Assembly: GCF_023101665.1 (NCBI RefSeq)
Contig: NZ_CP082161.1
Span: 7,670,501 to 7,734,500, forward strand
DNA: 64,000 nucleotides
Direction of reading: 5' to 3'
DNA from: Bradyrhizobium sp. 195
GTDB taxonomy: Bacteria > Pseudomonadota > Alphaproteobacteria > Rhizobiales > Xanthobacteraceae
This document shows, piece by piece, positions 1 to 8,777 of this stretch. The notes below the pieces were generated by a model that was given only the letters and a program-made list of their open reading frames with translations, was not told where the DNA came from and did not search any database. Made by a program: the position numbers and the translations under genes. Each line of letters begins with the position of its first letter. Within the stretch, counting starts at the first letter, position 1.

Positions 1-1812
1 CGGATGCCGCCGCCGATCCGCGGACTTTGGATCTTCGTCATCCGTCTGGCCGTCGGTCAACGACGCCAATGGAGTTGGGTGCGGCGGCAGCGGCCGTGAA
101 CTCCAGTCGTCCGGCCGGCCGTCGTTGGATTTAGTCAGGGTCGGCGGCGCCGTGATGCGCTCCTGGAAGCGTCCGTCCTCGTAGTAGCGCGCCTTCTTTG
201 CTCGAATCGGATGGAGACCCGACATCATGACGATCTCATCTGATGGCGGGAGCTGCATCATCTCGCCGGGCGTCAACAGCGGGCGAGCGGTCTCGGACCG
301 GGACACCATCAGGTGACCGAGCCAAGGTGCCAGCCGGCTGCCGGCATAGTTCTTCATCGCCTTCATCTCGGTTGCGGTTCCGAGTGCATCGCTCACCCGT
401 TTCGCGGTCCGCTCGTCGTTGGTCGCGAAGCTGACCCGGACGTGACAATTGTCGAGGATGGAGTTGTTGGGCCCATAGGCTTTCTCGATCTGGTTCAGCG
501 ACTGGGCGATCAGAAAGCTCTTGATGCCGTAACCCGCCATGAAGGCCAGCGCGGACTCGAAAAAGTCGAGCCGGCCGAGCGCCGGGAATTCGTCGAGCAT
601 TAGCAGGAGCCGGCGCCGGCCGGCCTTGGCTTGGAGATCCTCGGTCAAGCGCCGGCCGATCTGATTGAGGATCAGACGGATCAGCGGCTTGGTGCGATTG
701 ATGTCCGATGGCGGCACCACGAGATAGAGCGTGGTGGGCCGGTCCCCGCTAACGATATCAGTAATCCGCCAGTCGCAGCGCCGAGTTACCTCTGCCACCA
801 CGGGATCCCGGTAGAGGCCCAGGAACGACATCGCGGTGCTCAGGACGCCGGAGCGTTCGTTGCCGGACTTGTTCAAGAGCTCGCGCGCGGCGGAGGCGAC
901 GACGGGATGGACGCCGGCTTCGCCCAGATGCGGCGTCCGCATCATCGCGGCAAGCGTCGATTCTATCGGCCGCTTGGGATCGGACAGGAAGGCGGCGACG
1001 CCGGCGAGCGTCTTGTCCTTCTCGGCGTAGAGGACGTGGAGAATCGCGCCGACCAGCAGCGCATGACTGGTCTTCTCCCAGTGGTTTCGCTTCTCGAGGC
1101 TGCCCTCGGGGTCGACCAGGATGTCGGCGATGTTCTGGACGTCGCGCACCTCCCACTCCCCGCGCCGGACTTCCAGCAAGGGGTTATAGGCCGACGAGTT
1201 CGCGTTCGTCGGATCGAACAGAAGCACGCGGCCATGCCGCGCGCGGAACCCGGCGGTGAGCTGCCAGTTCTCGCCCTTGATGTCATGGACGATTGCGGAG
1301 CCCGGCCAAGTCAGGAGCGAAGGGATGACAAGGCCCACGCCCTTGCCGGATCTCGTGGGAGCGAAACACAGCACATGCTCCGGTCCATCATGGCGAAGAT
1401 AGGCGCGCTCGAACCGGCCGAGCACCACGCCGTCGGCCCCAAGCAGGCCAGCCTGCTCGATCTCCTTTGCCTCGGCCCAGCGCGCGGAGCCATAGGTCTC
1501 AGCATTGTTTGCTTCACGGGCGCGCCAAACCGACATCCCGATCGCAACGGCTGCGGCGATGATGCCGCCGGATGCGGCGATGTAGCCACCCTCGATGAAG
1601 ATTGAGGGTGCATAGGCATCGTAGGCATACCACCAGCAGAAAAAGGCGGGCGGGAGATAGAACGGAAAATGGAGCAGCTCGAACCAGGGCTGCCCGAGCT
1701 GCGGCTGGAAGCCGAGCCGCCAAGCCGTCCATTCCGTCGCGGTCCAGATAGTCAGCAGAACGATCGCGAGGACTGTGATGACCTGGCCCCAGAGAATTTT
1801 GGTCGCGGACAT
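1..1812 (-). CDS. traG: Conjugal transfer coupling protein TraG/VirD4 (C-terminus beyond window)
   Basis: Type IV coupling protein: a membrane ATPase that links the relaxosome to the mating-pair channel. The minus strand from the ATG at 1810-1812 reads as 604 codons open to base 1, so only the C-terminal end is missing. The N-terminus has three hydrophobic segments (about residues 8-25, 40-60 and 70-95). A Walker A motif (APTRSGKGVG) lies near residue 150, and a Walker B motif (LLLMLDEFPALG) lies farther on, followed by the AQSLNQIE and TNDERTAKRVS blocks typical of TraG. The start is 41 bp downstream of the relaxase stop, so the two are probably co-transcribed. The usual family length is about 650 residues, so few are missing. 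Confidence 0.93.
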   Translation of the reverse strand, partial: MSATKILWGQVITVLAIVLLTIWTATEWTAWRLGFQPQLGQPWFELLHFPFYLPPAFFCWWYAYDAYAPSIFIEGGYIAASGGIIAAAVAIGMSVWRAREANNAETYGSARWAEAKEIEQAGLLGADGVVLGRFERAYLRHDGPEHVLCFAPTRSGKGVGLVIPSLLTWPGSAIVHDIKGENWQLTAGFRARHGRVLLFDPTNANSSAYNPLLEVRRGEWEVRDVQNIADILVDPEGSLEKRNHWEKTSHALLVGAILHVLYAEKDKTLAGVAAFLSDPKRPIESTLAAMMRTPHLGEAGVHPVVASAARELLNKSGNERSGVLSTAMSFLGLYRDPVVAEVTRRCDWRITDIVSGDRPTTLYLVVPPSDINRTKPLIRLILNQIGRRLTEDLQAKAGRRRLLLMLDEFPALGRLDFFESALAFMAGYGIKSFLIAQSLNQIEKAYGPNNSILDNCHVRVSFATNDERTAKRVSDALGTATEMKAMKNYAGSRLAPWLGHLMVSRSETARPLLTPGEMMQLPPSDEIVMMSGLHPIRAKKARYYEDGRFQERITAPPTLTKSNDGRPDDWSSRPLPPHPTPLASLTDGQTDDEDPKSADRRRHP

Positions 1813-1853
1813 GGCGGCCGTCCTCTCTTGATGTCGGTGATTGGAGGGATCGC

Positions 1854-3593
1854 TCACAGGCCGAGCCCCCGACTGCGTCCAAAACTCCAATCGATGCCGC
1901 CGTCGGTGCGGGCCACGCCGGAGACATGTCGGCCGAGCTGATTTTCGAGTGAGGGCGTCCAGGGCACGAGCTGAAAGCCGAGACCGTCGTCGAGCATGGC
2001 GAAGCGGCCGGAGGCGAGCGCGAAGCGCTGCCGATAGGTGCCGGCGACATATTCGCCGGCAGCCGACGGGTTGAACGGCCGGCCGGTCTCGGCAGCGAGC
2101 TGCTTGCCGAGATTCGCTAACTCCCGCTGGCGCAGTGTGCCGATGAGGTTCTTCGCAAACACCAGTCCATGCGCCTGGCGTTCGGCGAGACCCTGTTCGA
2201 TGAGCTGCCCGGCCCGCCGTTGCATGGCGTCGCGGACTTCGTCGCCGAAGCCCGCCTGGCCCAATGCCACCGGATCGCGCGCAACCGCCTGCCGGTCGAG
2301 CCACGTCGCGCCTCTCGCCGTTATCTGCGCTTCGATCGAGAGATCGGAGCGGACGGCGAGCGCCGCGCGACGCTGCCCTCTCGCGTCGTTGAATTTGCGT
2401 AGCTCCACAATGGAGCCCGGTGCGCTGTCGCCGGAAGCGTCGAGATCGGGCAGCCTGATGTGGTGGGTGCGTCCGTCGACGCCGTCGATCACGGCATAGG
2501 CGGTCCCTTTGAGTTCGTCGTCGAGACCGCGATCGACGAGGCGTCCGATGATGGGCACGTCGAGGCTTTCGCCCGATAGCACGTAGCTCGCGGTCCCGCG
2601 CTCGATGCCACGTTCGGTCAGGCTGCGGTGGATGCGCTTGATGATGTCGCCGCGCTCGTCGAGCTCGCGCAAGGTCGTCTCGGCGGCCTCGTCCATGACC
2701 CATTGGCCTGGCCCGAGTTGATGCGCAAGTCCGAGACTCTCCAAGCGCCGCAGCCGGCCGACCTTCAGGGCATGGAACTGATCAGGCTGCTGCGCCAGAT
2801 CGGGTGCAAGGTCGATGACCCCATGCCGGTCTGCATCGCGAACAAGCTGGCGGTCGAGCTGTGTCCAGCGTTCGGCTTCGACCTGGCGCTCGAGCGAGCG
2901 ACGGATGTCCGGATCGGAGCGCAGTCCGAGTTCCTGTGTGGCCAGGTCCTGGGCACGGGCGCGCATCCCCTCCTTGATGTAGACGCGGGAGATGACGAGG
3001 TCCTGGCCATCTTCGGCGACACCGCGCACGATGACGTGGACGTGGGGGTGCTGGGTGTTCCAGTGATCGACACCCACCCAATCGAGCTTGGTGCCGAGAT
3101 CCACTTCCATCTGGCCGACCAGCTCGCGGGCGAAACCTTTGAGGTCGGCCATATCGGCTGCGTCTTCCGGCGAGACAATGAAGCGGAAATGGTGGCGGTC
3201 ATCCTGACAACGCTCGGCAAAGGCCTTGGGATCGGCATGCTCCGTGTCCGGGCCGAACAGCCGGGCCTTCTCCCCGTCCCGGGTCACGCCCTCCCGCCGG
3301 AGATAGCCGAGATGCGCGGCGAGCGGCGCCGATCTCGCTTTATGCCTGACAACACGTGTCTTGATCGTCACCAGACGCGAGCGGCCGGTGAGCAGACGGT
3401 TTGCGCGCGCGCTGGCGACCCGTCCGCGGCCGAAGCGCGAATGACGATGGTTGGCGAGCTGGCCGGCTCGCGAAAGACCGCCGCCGGCACGCTGAGCAGC
3501 CGCAAGCGCCTGGGCGATGAAGGGCTTGGCCCGCTGGCTCCGCGAAGAGCGGATGCGGCCTGGCCGAGGCTGAAATTCCTTCTCCTCAGTCAT
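1854..3593 (-). CDS. Relaxase/mobilization nuclease with DUF3363 C-terminal region (RlxS/VirD2-like)
   Basis: Conjugative relaxase expected to nick oriT and stay covalently attached to the transferred strand. The basic N-terminus is followed by a relaxase domain. Its metal-binding His cluster is visible (DHWNTQHPHVHV, about residue 165), with the conserved VISRVYIKEGMR segment after it. The second half matches the DUF3363 layout of rhizobial ICE relaxases. I chose the ATG at 3591-3593 (MTEEKEFQ) rather than an in-frame ATG 27 codons upstream, because the family starts here and the upstream stretch overlaps the repeat cluster. The gene lies just upstream of traG in the same orientation. Length is 579 residues, normal for this class. 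Confidence 0.9.
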   Translation of the reverse strand: MTEEKEFQPRPGRIRSSRSQRAKPFIAQALAAAQRAGGGLSRAGQLANHRHSRFGRGRVASARANRLLTGRSRLVTIKTRVVRHKARSAPLAAHLGYLRREGVTRDGEKARLFGPDTEHADPKAFAERCQDDRHHFRFIVSPEDAADMADLKGFARELVGQMEVDLGTKLDWVGVDHWNTQHPHVHVIVRGVAEDGQDLVISRVYIKEGMRARAQDLATQELGLRSDPDIRRSLERQVEAERWTQLDRQLVRDADRHGVIDLAPDLAQQPDQFHALKVGRLRRLESLGLAHQLGPGQWVMDEAAETTLRELDERGDIIKRIHRSLTERGIERGTASYVLSGESLDVPIIGRLVDRGLDDELKGTAYAVIDGVDGRTHHIRLPDLDASGDSAPGSIVELRKFNDARGQRRAALAVRSDLSIEAQITARGATWLDRQAVARDPVALGQAGFGDEVRDAMQRRAGQLIEQGLAERQAHGLVFAKNLIGTLRQRELANLGKQLAAETGRPFNPSAAGEYVAGTYRQRFALASGRFAMLDDGLGFQLVPWTPSLENQLGRHVSGVARTDGGIDWSFGRSRGLGL

Positions 3594-4142
3594 GGCCAGC
3601 CTCGGCAATGTGCGAAACGTCAAATGCCTGCAATGCGTTGACCGTGAGGCGCACATTGCGCACGAGAGCCGCACATTGCCAGATCAGCAAAAAAGGAAAG
3701 CAACAACAACCGACCGACCGAGCCGCACATTGCGGCCTTTTATCTCGCCGTCTTAATCGGTCGTCTCGTCTGTCTGACCTCAGCCATTCTCGCTTCCTTT
3801 CTCGCTTGCGACAAGCCTCTCTGATCCACGCCATGACACGATGCGCCGCGAGGCTTGCGAGTCCTGATGCGCCGTGCAGTCTTCCGCGCTCAGCGACGGC
3901 ACAGTGTCGCTGCAGCAAGGCAGCGCGGACGCCGTCGCGGCGCATCTTTCCATCGGTGTGACGGAGCCACATCACAGGCAATCCGGCGCGATCGGTCGGC
4001 ATCCGAAGATGCATCGTCGCAGGCAAGATAACGTGCGTTCCGTCGTGTTGGTGCTGCACCAGTCCTCATCCGCCGGCGGCGGAGCTCCGTGTTCAGGTCG
4101 CGGCCATCACCGCGTCGTTGCCAGGTTGCAGGATCACGCGCC
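3594..4142. other. Non-coding region upstream of relaxase; candidate oriT/operator repeats
   Basis: No convincing gene lies between the relaxase start and the IS110 transposase. The 10-mer CGCACATTGC occurs three times on the plus strand, at 3650-3659, 3670-3679 and 3724-3733. Its reverse complement is at 3605-3614, just upstream of the relaxase ATG. The first two direct copies are exactly 20 bp apart. Such repeats next to a relaxase start are typical of oriT-proximal binding sites or of an autoregulatory operator, but no nic site could be assigned from sequence alone. Confidence 0.5.
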
Positions 4143-5231
4143 TCATGCGTAGGGCCCGAGCAATTTGCGCTGCTTAGCTGTTGTTTCGGCATGCATCTCC
4201 GCCGCCGAGGCGTCCGGATCGCCGCAGTAGAACGTGCCGCTGGTCCACATCGCATGCATGATCACAGCGAGCTTGCGCGCTACCGCCACCGTCGCCTTGC
4301 GGTGCGAGGAGCGCTTGGCCAGCGCCAGCCCCCACGCCTTGACCTTGTCTTTTTTCTTGTAGCGAGTCAGCAAAGCGCTGGCCGCCTCGTACAGCGCCCG
4401 CCGCACGTCACCGTCGCCCGCCTTGCTGATCCGGCCCTTGACGTCGATCGACGAGCCGGACTGCCAGCGCCGCGAGGTCAGGCCAAAATAGGCCGCCACG
4501 TCGCGCGAGCGCCTGAAGCGCGAGGGATCGTCGACCGCGGTCATAAAGCTCAGCGCCGCGATCGGGCCGACGCCAGGAATCTGCATGAAGCGCCGGCACA
4601 GCTCATGGCCGGCGACCAGGCGAACCACCAGGTCGTGCAGCCGGCAGTACTCCTTCCACAGCGCCGCGCGCGCATTCAGCATGGCGTCGATCAGCTCGCT
4701 GACAAGCGCATCGTGGGCCACCGCCTCGCGCACGACTTGCGCAAAGCCGCCGCGCCCGACCCGGTTCAGCCGGATGCCAAACACTTTCAGCGAGTGCCGG
4801 ATCGCATTCTCGAGGTCCACAAACTTGCGCTTCAGATTGCGCCGGTGCGTCAACAACAGCCGCAGCCGGTAGCAGGCCTCGCTCTTGATATGCGCCCTGC
4901 GGAACCAGCCGGTGCGCATGATGTGGGCAATCCCGAGCGCATCTGCCCGGTCGGTCTTGTTGCGCTGCGCCTTCAGCGCCGCGCGAACATGCAAAGTCTC
5001 CAGGCAGACCGCCGGCAGGCCCAGCCTGAGCAGCTCCGGATGCAGCCAGGGCGACAGCGATCCCGCCTCATGACCAAGGCGTCGCAAGCGGCCAAGATAG
5101 GGCGTCAGCGCCACCTTGATCGCGTCCGGATCGGTCACCACCGCCGTCTCCAGCATCACCTTGCCGGTCGCGTCCACCACGCAGATCGCCGTCTCGTCCA
5201 TGCCGACGTCCAAACCACAGAAGAATTCCAT
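4143..5231 (-). CDS. IS110 family transposase
   Basis: DEDD-type transposase of 362 residues. The N-terminal DEDD domain starts at MEFFCGLDVGMDETA, with the NKTDRADALGIA motif near residue 95. The C-terminal Transposase_20 domain carries the QIPGVGPIAALSF helix-hairpin-helix-like motif. I chose the ATG at 5229-5231 because this family begins with a short lead to GLDVG; the 90 open codons upstream look spurious. It appears intact. It sits between the relaxase and the transglycosylase of the ICE, so it probably interrupts the transfer region. IS110 elements usually lack clear terminal repeats and I could not fix the ends. Confidence 0.9.
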   Translation of the reverse strand: MEFFCGLDVGMDETAICVVDATGKVMLETAVVTDPDAIKVALTPYLGRLRRLGHEAGSLSPWLHPELLRLGLPAVCLETLHVRAALKAQRNKTDRADALGIAHIMRTGWFRRAHIKSEACYRLRLLLTHRRNLKRKFVDLENAIRHSLKVFGIRLNRVGRGGFAQVVREAVAHDALVSELIDAMLNARAALWKEYCRLHDLVVRLVAGHELCRRFMQIPGVGPIAALSFMTAVDDPSRFRRSRDVAAYFGLTSRRWQSGSSIDVKGRISKAGDGDVRRALYEAASALLTRYKKKDKVKAWGLALAKRSSHRKATVAVARKLAVIMHAMWTSGTFYCGDPDASAAEMHAETTAKQRKLLGPYA

Positions 5232-5535
5232 CACACGCCTCCCGCGTTGCTGAGCCGGTGCAGTGTGCGCAATATTCATCGCGCAGACCATCTGCTCCGC
5301 CGCCGCAAGTTCTGCAGGAGACCGATTACGGGCGGCCATCGTTCGGTTGTTGCTTCCGCGTCTCCCTCGCCTGCTCTTTTTTCTTCGCAGGTGTGCGCTG
5401 AGACACGCTTGAGCGCGAATGCGCAACGGATGGCAGCGGCAAGCGGCCATCGTGCGACAAATGACCAGATGTCGGCAGCATGAGTGCTCGCCGACATGCA
5501 TCGATCTAGGTTTTCATGTTGGCGACGCGGTGCTG
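5232..5535. other. Intergenic stretch right of the IS110 transposase
   Basis: About 300 bp between the IS110 transposase start and the transglycosylase stop. It should contain the right end of the IS110 element. I see no credible ORF, RNA gene or clear inverted repeat in it. Confidence 0.4.
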
Positions 5536-6282
5536 TCATTGCGATCGTCCCGTTGACGAGAGCGCGACAAACAGGCCTTCCGACTGCGGCGCAATGGCCG
5601 AGAGATCGTGCACAGGAACCGCAGCCGGCTTGTCGTTCGGCAGTCGACTGGGTGTCGCTGGCGCGGCAGAAGGCCGACTCTCAGCGCGGCCGGAAAAGAG
5701 CGACGCCCGGGTCCAGGATGAACGAGAAGAGGCCGCGACGAGGAGAGGTCCTGGCGTGCTCTCCGCATCGACAAAAGGGACGATGGCTGCGACATAGGCG
5801 ACGGTCTCGGCGGGCAGCGGACGATGTTTGTCGCGGTAATCTTCGTAGCGGCCGGGACCTGCATTGTAGGCGGCGAGGAAACCCGGCGAGCCGTAGCGCT
5901 CGTGGAGCTCGCGAAGGAAGGCGGTGCCCGCAAAAATGTTGTCATGTGGATCGAAGGGATCGCGTCCGAGACCGTAGCGTGCGCGCATGTCTGCCCAGGT
6001 CTTGGGCATGAGCTGCATGAGGCCGAGCGCGCCTTTCGGTGACACAGCGTGCCGGTCACCGCCGCTCTCGATCCGCATGACCGCGCGGATCCACGCTTCC
6101 GGAATGCTAAACCGCCGCGCGGCCTCCGCCACCAAGGCGGCATAGCGATCGCTTGCCTGTTGACGCTGGATTGGTGCTGCCTGCGCCGCCACCGCCGCCG
6201 TCGGCTCACTAATCACCAGCACGCCAGCAAGCAGGAGAATGGCAAAACCCGCCAGGTCTCCGCCATAACGTGAGCAAGCCAT
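5536..6282 (-). CDS. Lytic transglycosylase (SLT domain), conjugation-associated
   Basis: Periplasmic peptidoglycan-degrading enzyme of the VirB1/SLT type, thought to open the wall locally for the conjugation apparatus. The ATG at 6280-6282 gives a hydrophobic signal segment (LAGFAILLLAGVLVIS). After a short linker comes the SLT domain with the catalytic Glu in AVMRIESGG, then SPKGALGLMQLMP and AAYNAGPGRYEDY, all hallmark motifs. The C-terminal tail is Ser/Ala/Pro-rich and probably disordered. A second copy at 38570-38651 keeps only the signal peptide. From 6201 towards the start codon the sequence belongs to the near-identical duplicated block. Confidence 0.88.
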   Translation of the reverse strand: MACSRYGGDLAGFAILLLAGVLVISEPTAAVAAQAAPIQRQQASDRYAALVAEAARRFSIPEAWIRAVMRIESGGDRHAVSPKGALGLMQLMPKTWADMRARYGLGRDPFDPHDNIFAGTAFLRELHERYGSPGFLAAYNAGPGRYEDYRDKHRPLPAETVAYVAAIVPFVDAESTPGPLLVAASSRSSWTRASLFSGRAESRPSAAPATPSRLPNDKPAAVPVHDLSAIAPQSEGLFVALSSTGRSQ

Positions 6283-6460
6283 CGTGCTCGCGCCCGACAA
6301 GCGAGTGTACGGCGCGCCAGCCTGCGGCCGCCCTCGACTTTCGCCGTGTGCGACGGCCGACTGACGCCTCAACTGGATAAGGTGACGAGACAATACGAAC
6401 AAAGCGATCGAGCTTTGATGCGCCTTGTAGCCGGCATGCGCGACGGGATCCTGCATGCGA

Positions 6461-6796
6461 TCAGTCCCTCTCCGCGCGCTGGGCCTGACGATTCCAGTTC
6501 AGAGTCCAGGCCGATTTGTCGTCGCCCGACTGGAAGAGATTGGCGCGGATCGGTCGCGGCAGCGTGGGATCGTCGATGACAAGCGAAACGTACTCGCCGG
6601 CCTTCTCACCGGTACGCTTCCAGCCCGCGCCAATCTCTGGGCCGTCGCCGTCGCCGAGGCGAACGCGGTAGTCCGGCGCGTTCTCGGCATCCGAGGATTC
6701 GGCCGGAACGAGGGTGAGAATTCGCTCGAAGAATAGCGTTTCAATGCGCCCGGTGAAGCCGGACTTGTCGCGGGTGAACTGACCGATTTGCGCCAT
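6461..6796 (-). CDS. DUF736 domain protein (module 1)
   Basis: Small (111 aa) protein of the DUF736 family, abundant in alphaproteobacterial plasmids and ICEs; function unknown. Hallmarks visible are the MAQIGQFTRDKSGFTGRI start, the GDGPEIGAGWKR centre and the C-terminal FQSGDDKSAWTLNWNR. The start at 6794-6796 has a good Shine-Dalgarno (AAGGAGATTT) a few bases upstream. It closes the operon that begins at 10155, 34 bp after traF. The module 2 copy (38830-39165) differs by one noticed base: 6531 T versus 38900 C on the plus strand, giving Gln versus Arg. Confidence 0.85.
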   Translation of the reverse strand: MAQIGQFTRDKSGFTGRIETLFFERILTLVPAESSDAENAPDYRVRLGDGDGPEIGAGWKRTGEKAGEYVSLVIDDPTLPRPIRANLFQSGDDKSAWTLNWNRQAQRAERD

Positions 6797-6830
6797 GGGA
6801 AATCTCCTTGGTGGCTGGTTGGGAGGCGGG

Positions 6831-7376
6831 TCAATGAGTGGCGGCGCCCCAAACGAAACGGCCGTCGCCGGCTTCATCCGTCCAAAGCGGGACCGCGCGC
6901 GCGACGATCGAGCTTGCAGGCAGTGAGCCGAAGTAGCGTCCGTCCAGGCTGTCCGGAACGGTGGGGTTCATGAGGAAGACCTGACCCGGCTGAAGGGTCG
7001 TGCATCCGCTCCACCGCGGTAACAGACGGCCGAGATGGTCGCGATCGTGCGCGGCGCCGACATCGATATTATCGACGGTGATCGCATCGCCGGACCGGCA
7101 CACGGTCTGTCCTGGCAGCGCCATCACATGCTTCAGCAGGGGCACGCCCTTTGGCAGGAAGCCACCATCGGCGAGGAAATTGGCAATCGGCTCTGGGAGC
7201 CGCACCACGACCAGTTCCAGCGCGTGCAGCTCACCGATGGGATGTAGCGCATAGAGTCCCGTCGGCGTGCTCGCGGTGGCATTCCAGATCAGCCGCGGAG
7301 CAGGCTGAACGAACACCAGCCCCCCGGCGGCGAGCGACGCGATGTATGTCAGAACGACGTAGCCAAAGCGGGTCAT
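6831..7376 (-). CDS. traF: Conjugative transfer signal peptidase TraF (S26 family)
   Basis: 181-aa S26-family peptidase, related to plasmid TraF, which processes pilin or periplasmic transfer proteins. An N-terminal membrane segment (YVVLTYIASLAAGGLVFV) is followed by the catalytic-Ser box (TASTPTGLYAL). The Lys-box region is LLKHVMALPGQTVC, and the C-terminus has the LDGRYFGSLPASSIVARAVPL signature. The start overlaps the upstream DUF2840 stop by 4 bp, so translation is probably coupled. It lies in the replication/excision operon rather than in a trb cluster, as is usual for this ICE family. Confidence 0.88.
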   Translation of the reverse strand: MTRFGYVVLTYIASLAAGGLVFVQPAPRLIWNATASTPTGLYALHPIGELHALELVVVRLPEPIANFLADGGFLPKGVPLLKHVMALPGQTVCRSGDAITVDNIDVGAAHDRDHLGRLLPRWSGCTTLQPGQVFLMNPTVPDSLDGRYFGSLPASSIVARAVPLWTDEAGDGRFVWGAATH

Positions 7377-7891
7377 GGTGTGACACTCCGGCGCTTGAGC
7401 CAGGCCACATGCTGCTCGCGCGTGTAGGCGCGCGGCACGTGGCCGGCAGCGAGGCGGTTGTGGAGATGCCGCCAGTATTCGGGGGCAGCGTCAGCAGGAT
7501 CGATGGCGAGCGCCTCAATGGCATCGACCGCCTGCAACACGCGCTCGACCTTCGGCCAGTTATCGACGCGCAGCAGGATCTCGCCGCCGGGGCGCACGAA
7601 GGGCAGCGTCTGATAACGCTGGCCGGCCTCCACGGCGCGCACAATGTCCATACGCGACACCACGGTGCCATAGTCGTTCGAGGCCCAGCGAACGAAGCCA
7701 AAGATGCTGCCGGGTGCAAAGCTTGAAACGCTGCGGCGGCGGTCGAGGATCTTCTCTTCAATGCGACGGCCGAAGCGCAGCCAGTGCTCGATCCTCTTCT
7801 CGATCCAGGTCAGTTCGACATGCGTGAGCGCGACGCTGCGCCGATGCGAGGACGGCACGGCGCGCGGCGGCAGGGCCTCATTGTCGTTCAT
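7373..7891 (-). CDS. DUF2840 domain protein (module 1)
   Basis: 172-aa protein of the DUF2840 family, found in rhizobial and sphingomonad ICEs between parA and traF; molecular function unknown. It is soluble, with no signal peptide or membrane segment. Recognisable blocks are LTWIEKRIEHWLRFG, FAPGSIFGFVRWASNDYGT and GGEILLRVDNWPKVERVL. Both ends overlap neighbours by 4 bp (RHH gene upstream, traF downstream), showing a tightly coupled operon. The module 2 copy is at 39742-40260. Confidence 0.85.
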   Translation of the reverse strand: MNDNEALPPRAVPSSHRRSVALTHVELTWIEKRIEHWLRFGRRIEEKILDRRRSVSSFAPGSIFGFVRWASNDYGTVVSRMDIVRAVEAGQRYQTLPFVRPGGEILLRVDNWPKVERVLQAVDAIEALAIDPADAAPEYWRHLHNRLAAGHVPRAYTREQHVAWLKRRSVTP

Positions 7892-8142
7892 GACGGCTCT
7901 CCGGTGTCGGTGGGGAATTCGCGTGCCAGCAGCTCGCGCAGCATGTCGGCGACGGTCACGCCGCTCTGGAACGCAGCGACCTTGATGCGGCCGCGCAGCG
8001 CCGGGGTGACGTCGATGGTCAGACGCGCAGTGAATGCGGTCCCGTCATCCACGCGGCGCGGCGGCGCGTCGCTGGCCTTGATCCAGCTTTCGGCATCGCC
8101 GGGACGCGAGGCGAAGCCGCGCTTGGTGGAGCGCTCGCTCAT
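7888..8142 (-). CDS. Ribbon-helix-helix type partition accessory protein (ParB-like position)
   Basis: 84-aa protein directly after parA. The second half (ARLTIDVTPALRGRIKVAAF, then VTVADMLRELLAREFP) has the strand-helix-helix pattern of an RHH DNA-binding domain like that of small centromere-binding partners of ParA. The N-terminus is charged and probably flexible. The 4-bp overlaps with parA and with DUF2840 indicate coupled translation. By position it is the likely ParB/ParG-type partner of the ParA next to it; this role is inferred, not read from sequence. Confidence 0.75.
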   Translation of the reverse strand: MSERSTKRGFASRPGDAESWIKASDAPPRRVDDGTAFTARLTIDVTPALRGRIKVAAFQSGVTVADMLRELLAREFPTDTGEPS

Positions 8143-8777
8143 GACGCGAACCTCGCAACTTCAGAGGCGAGCGCGGCGATCTCGCGCGCAGCGGCGCTCT
8201 CGTCGGCAAGCTCGAAGACGAGCCGGCCGGACTGCGCGGCATCGGCGAAGACGACGCGCTGGCCGATGGTGCTCGTGAGCACCGGCGGATCATGATCGGC
8301 GAGCGTCTCGGCTGTCTCGCGGGCGATGATCGTGCGCGCGCCGCAGCGGTTGAGCACAAAGCGAGCGGCGAGTTGCGGACGGTAGATGCGGGCCTCCCGC
8401 AGAAGATCCAGCATCTCGGCCGATGCCCAGCCGTCGAACGGCGAGGGTTGCACGGGGATCAGCACTAGGTCGGCCGCTAGCAGCGCCGAGCGCACTAAGC
8501 CTGCGACACGCGGCGGTCCGTCAACGACGACATGATCGGCGGCGCGCGCGATCTCCGGCGCCTCACGATGGAGCGTGTCGCGGGCGAGACCAACGACGCC
8601 GAACAGCCGTGGAACGTTCTCCCGCGCCCGTTGCTGTGACCAGTCGAGTGCCGAGCCCTGTGGGTCCGCGTCGATCAACGTCACGCGTTTTCCGCGCAGC
8701 GCCCATTCGCCGGCGAGGTGCAAGGCGAGCGTGGTCTTGCCGACGCCACCCTTCTGGTTGAGCAGCGCGACAATCAT
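8139..8777 (-). CDS. parA: ParA family partition ATPase
   Basis: 212-aa deviant-Walker ATPase that segregates or stabilises the excised element. It begins with the ParA signature MIVALLNQKGGVGKTTLA, with both signature lysines. LIDADPQGSALDWS (switch region) and HVVVDGPPR (Walker B) follow, then LVLIPVQPSPFDGWAS. Its short length with no N-terminal HTH places it among the small ParA proteins of plasmids and ICEs. The start overlaps the repA stop by 4 bp, and the stop overlaps the RHH gene. The module 2 copy is at 40508-41146. Confidence 0.92.
   Translation of the reverse strand: MIVALLNQKGGVGKTTLALHLAGEWALRGKRVTLIDADPQGSALDWSQQRARENVPRLFGVVGLARDTLHREAPEIARAADHVVVDGPPRVAGLVRSALLAADLVLIPVQPSPFDGWASAEMLDLLREARIYRPQLAARFVLNRCGARTIIARETAETLADHDPPVLTSTIGQRVVFADAAQSGRLVFELADESAAAREIAALASEVARFAS

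Noticed and set aside
631..1605. Long plus-strand reading frame opposite traG
   Set aside because: Antisense shadow in GC-rich coding DNA; no motifs, and the minus strand clearly encodes TraG.
2628..3641. 337-codon plus-strand frame opposite the relaxase
   Set aside because: Mirror of the relaxase frame; the relaxase His motif and family layout are on the minus strand.
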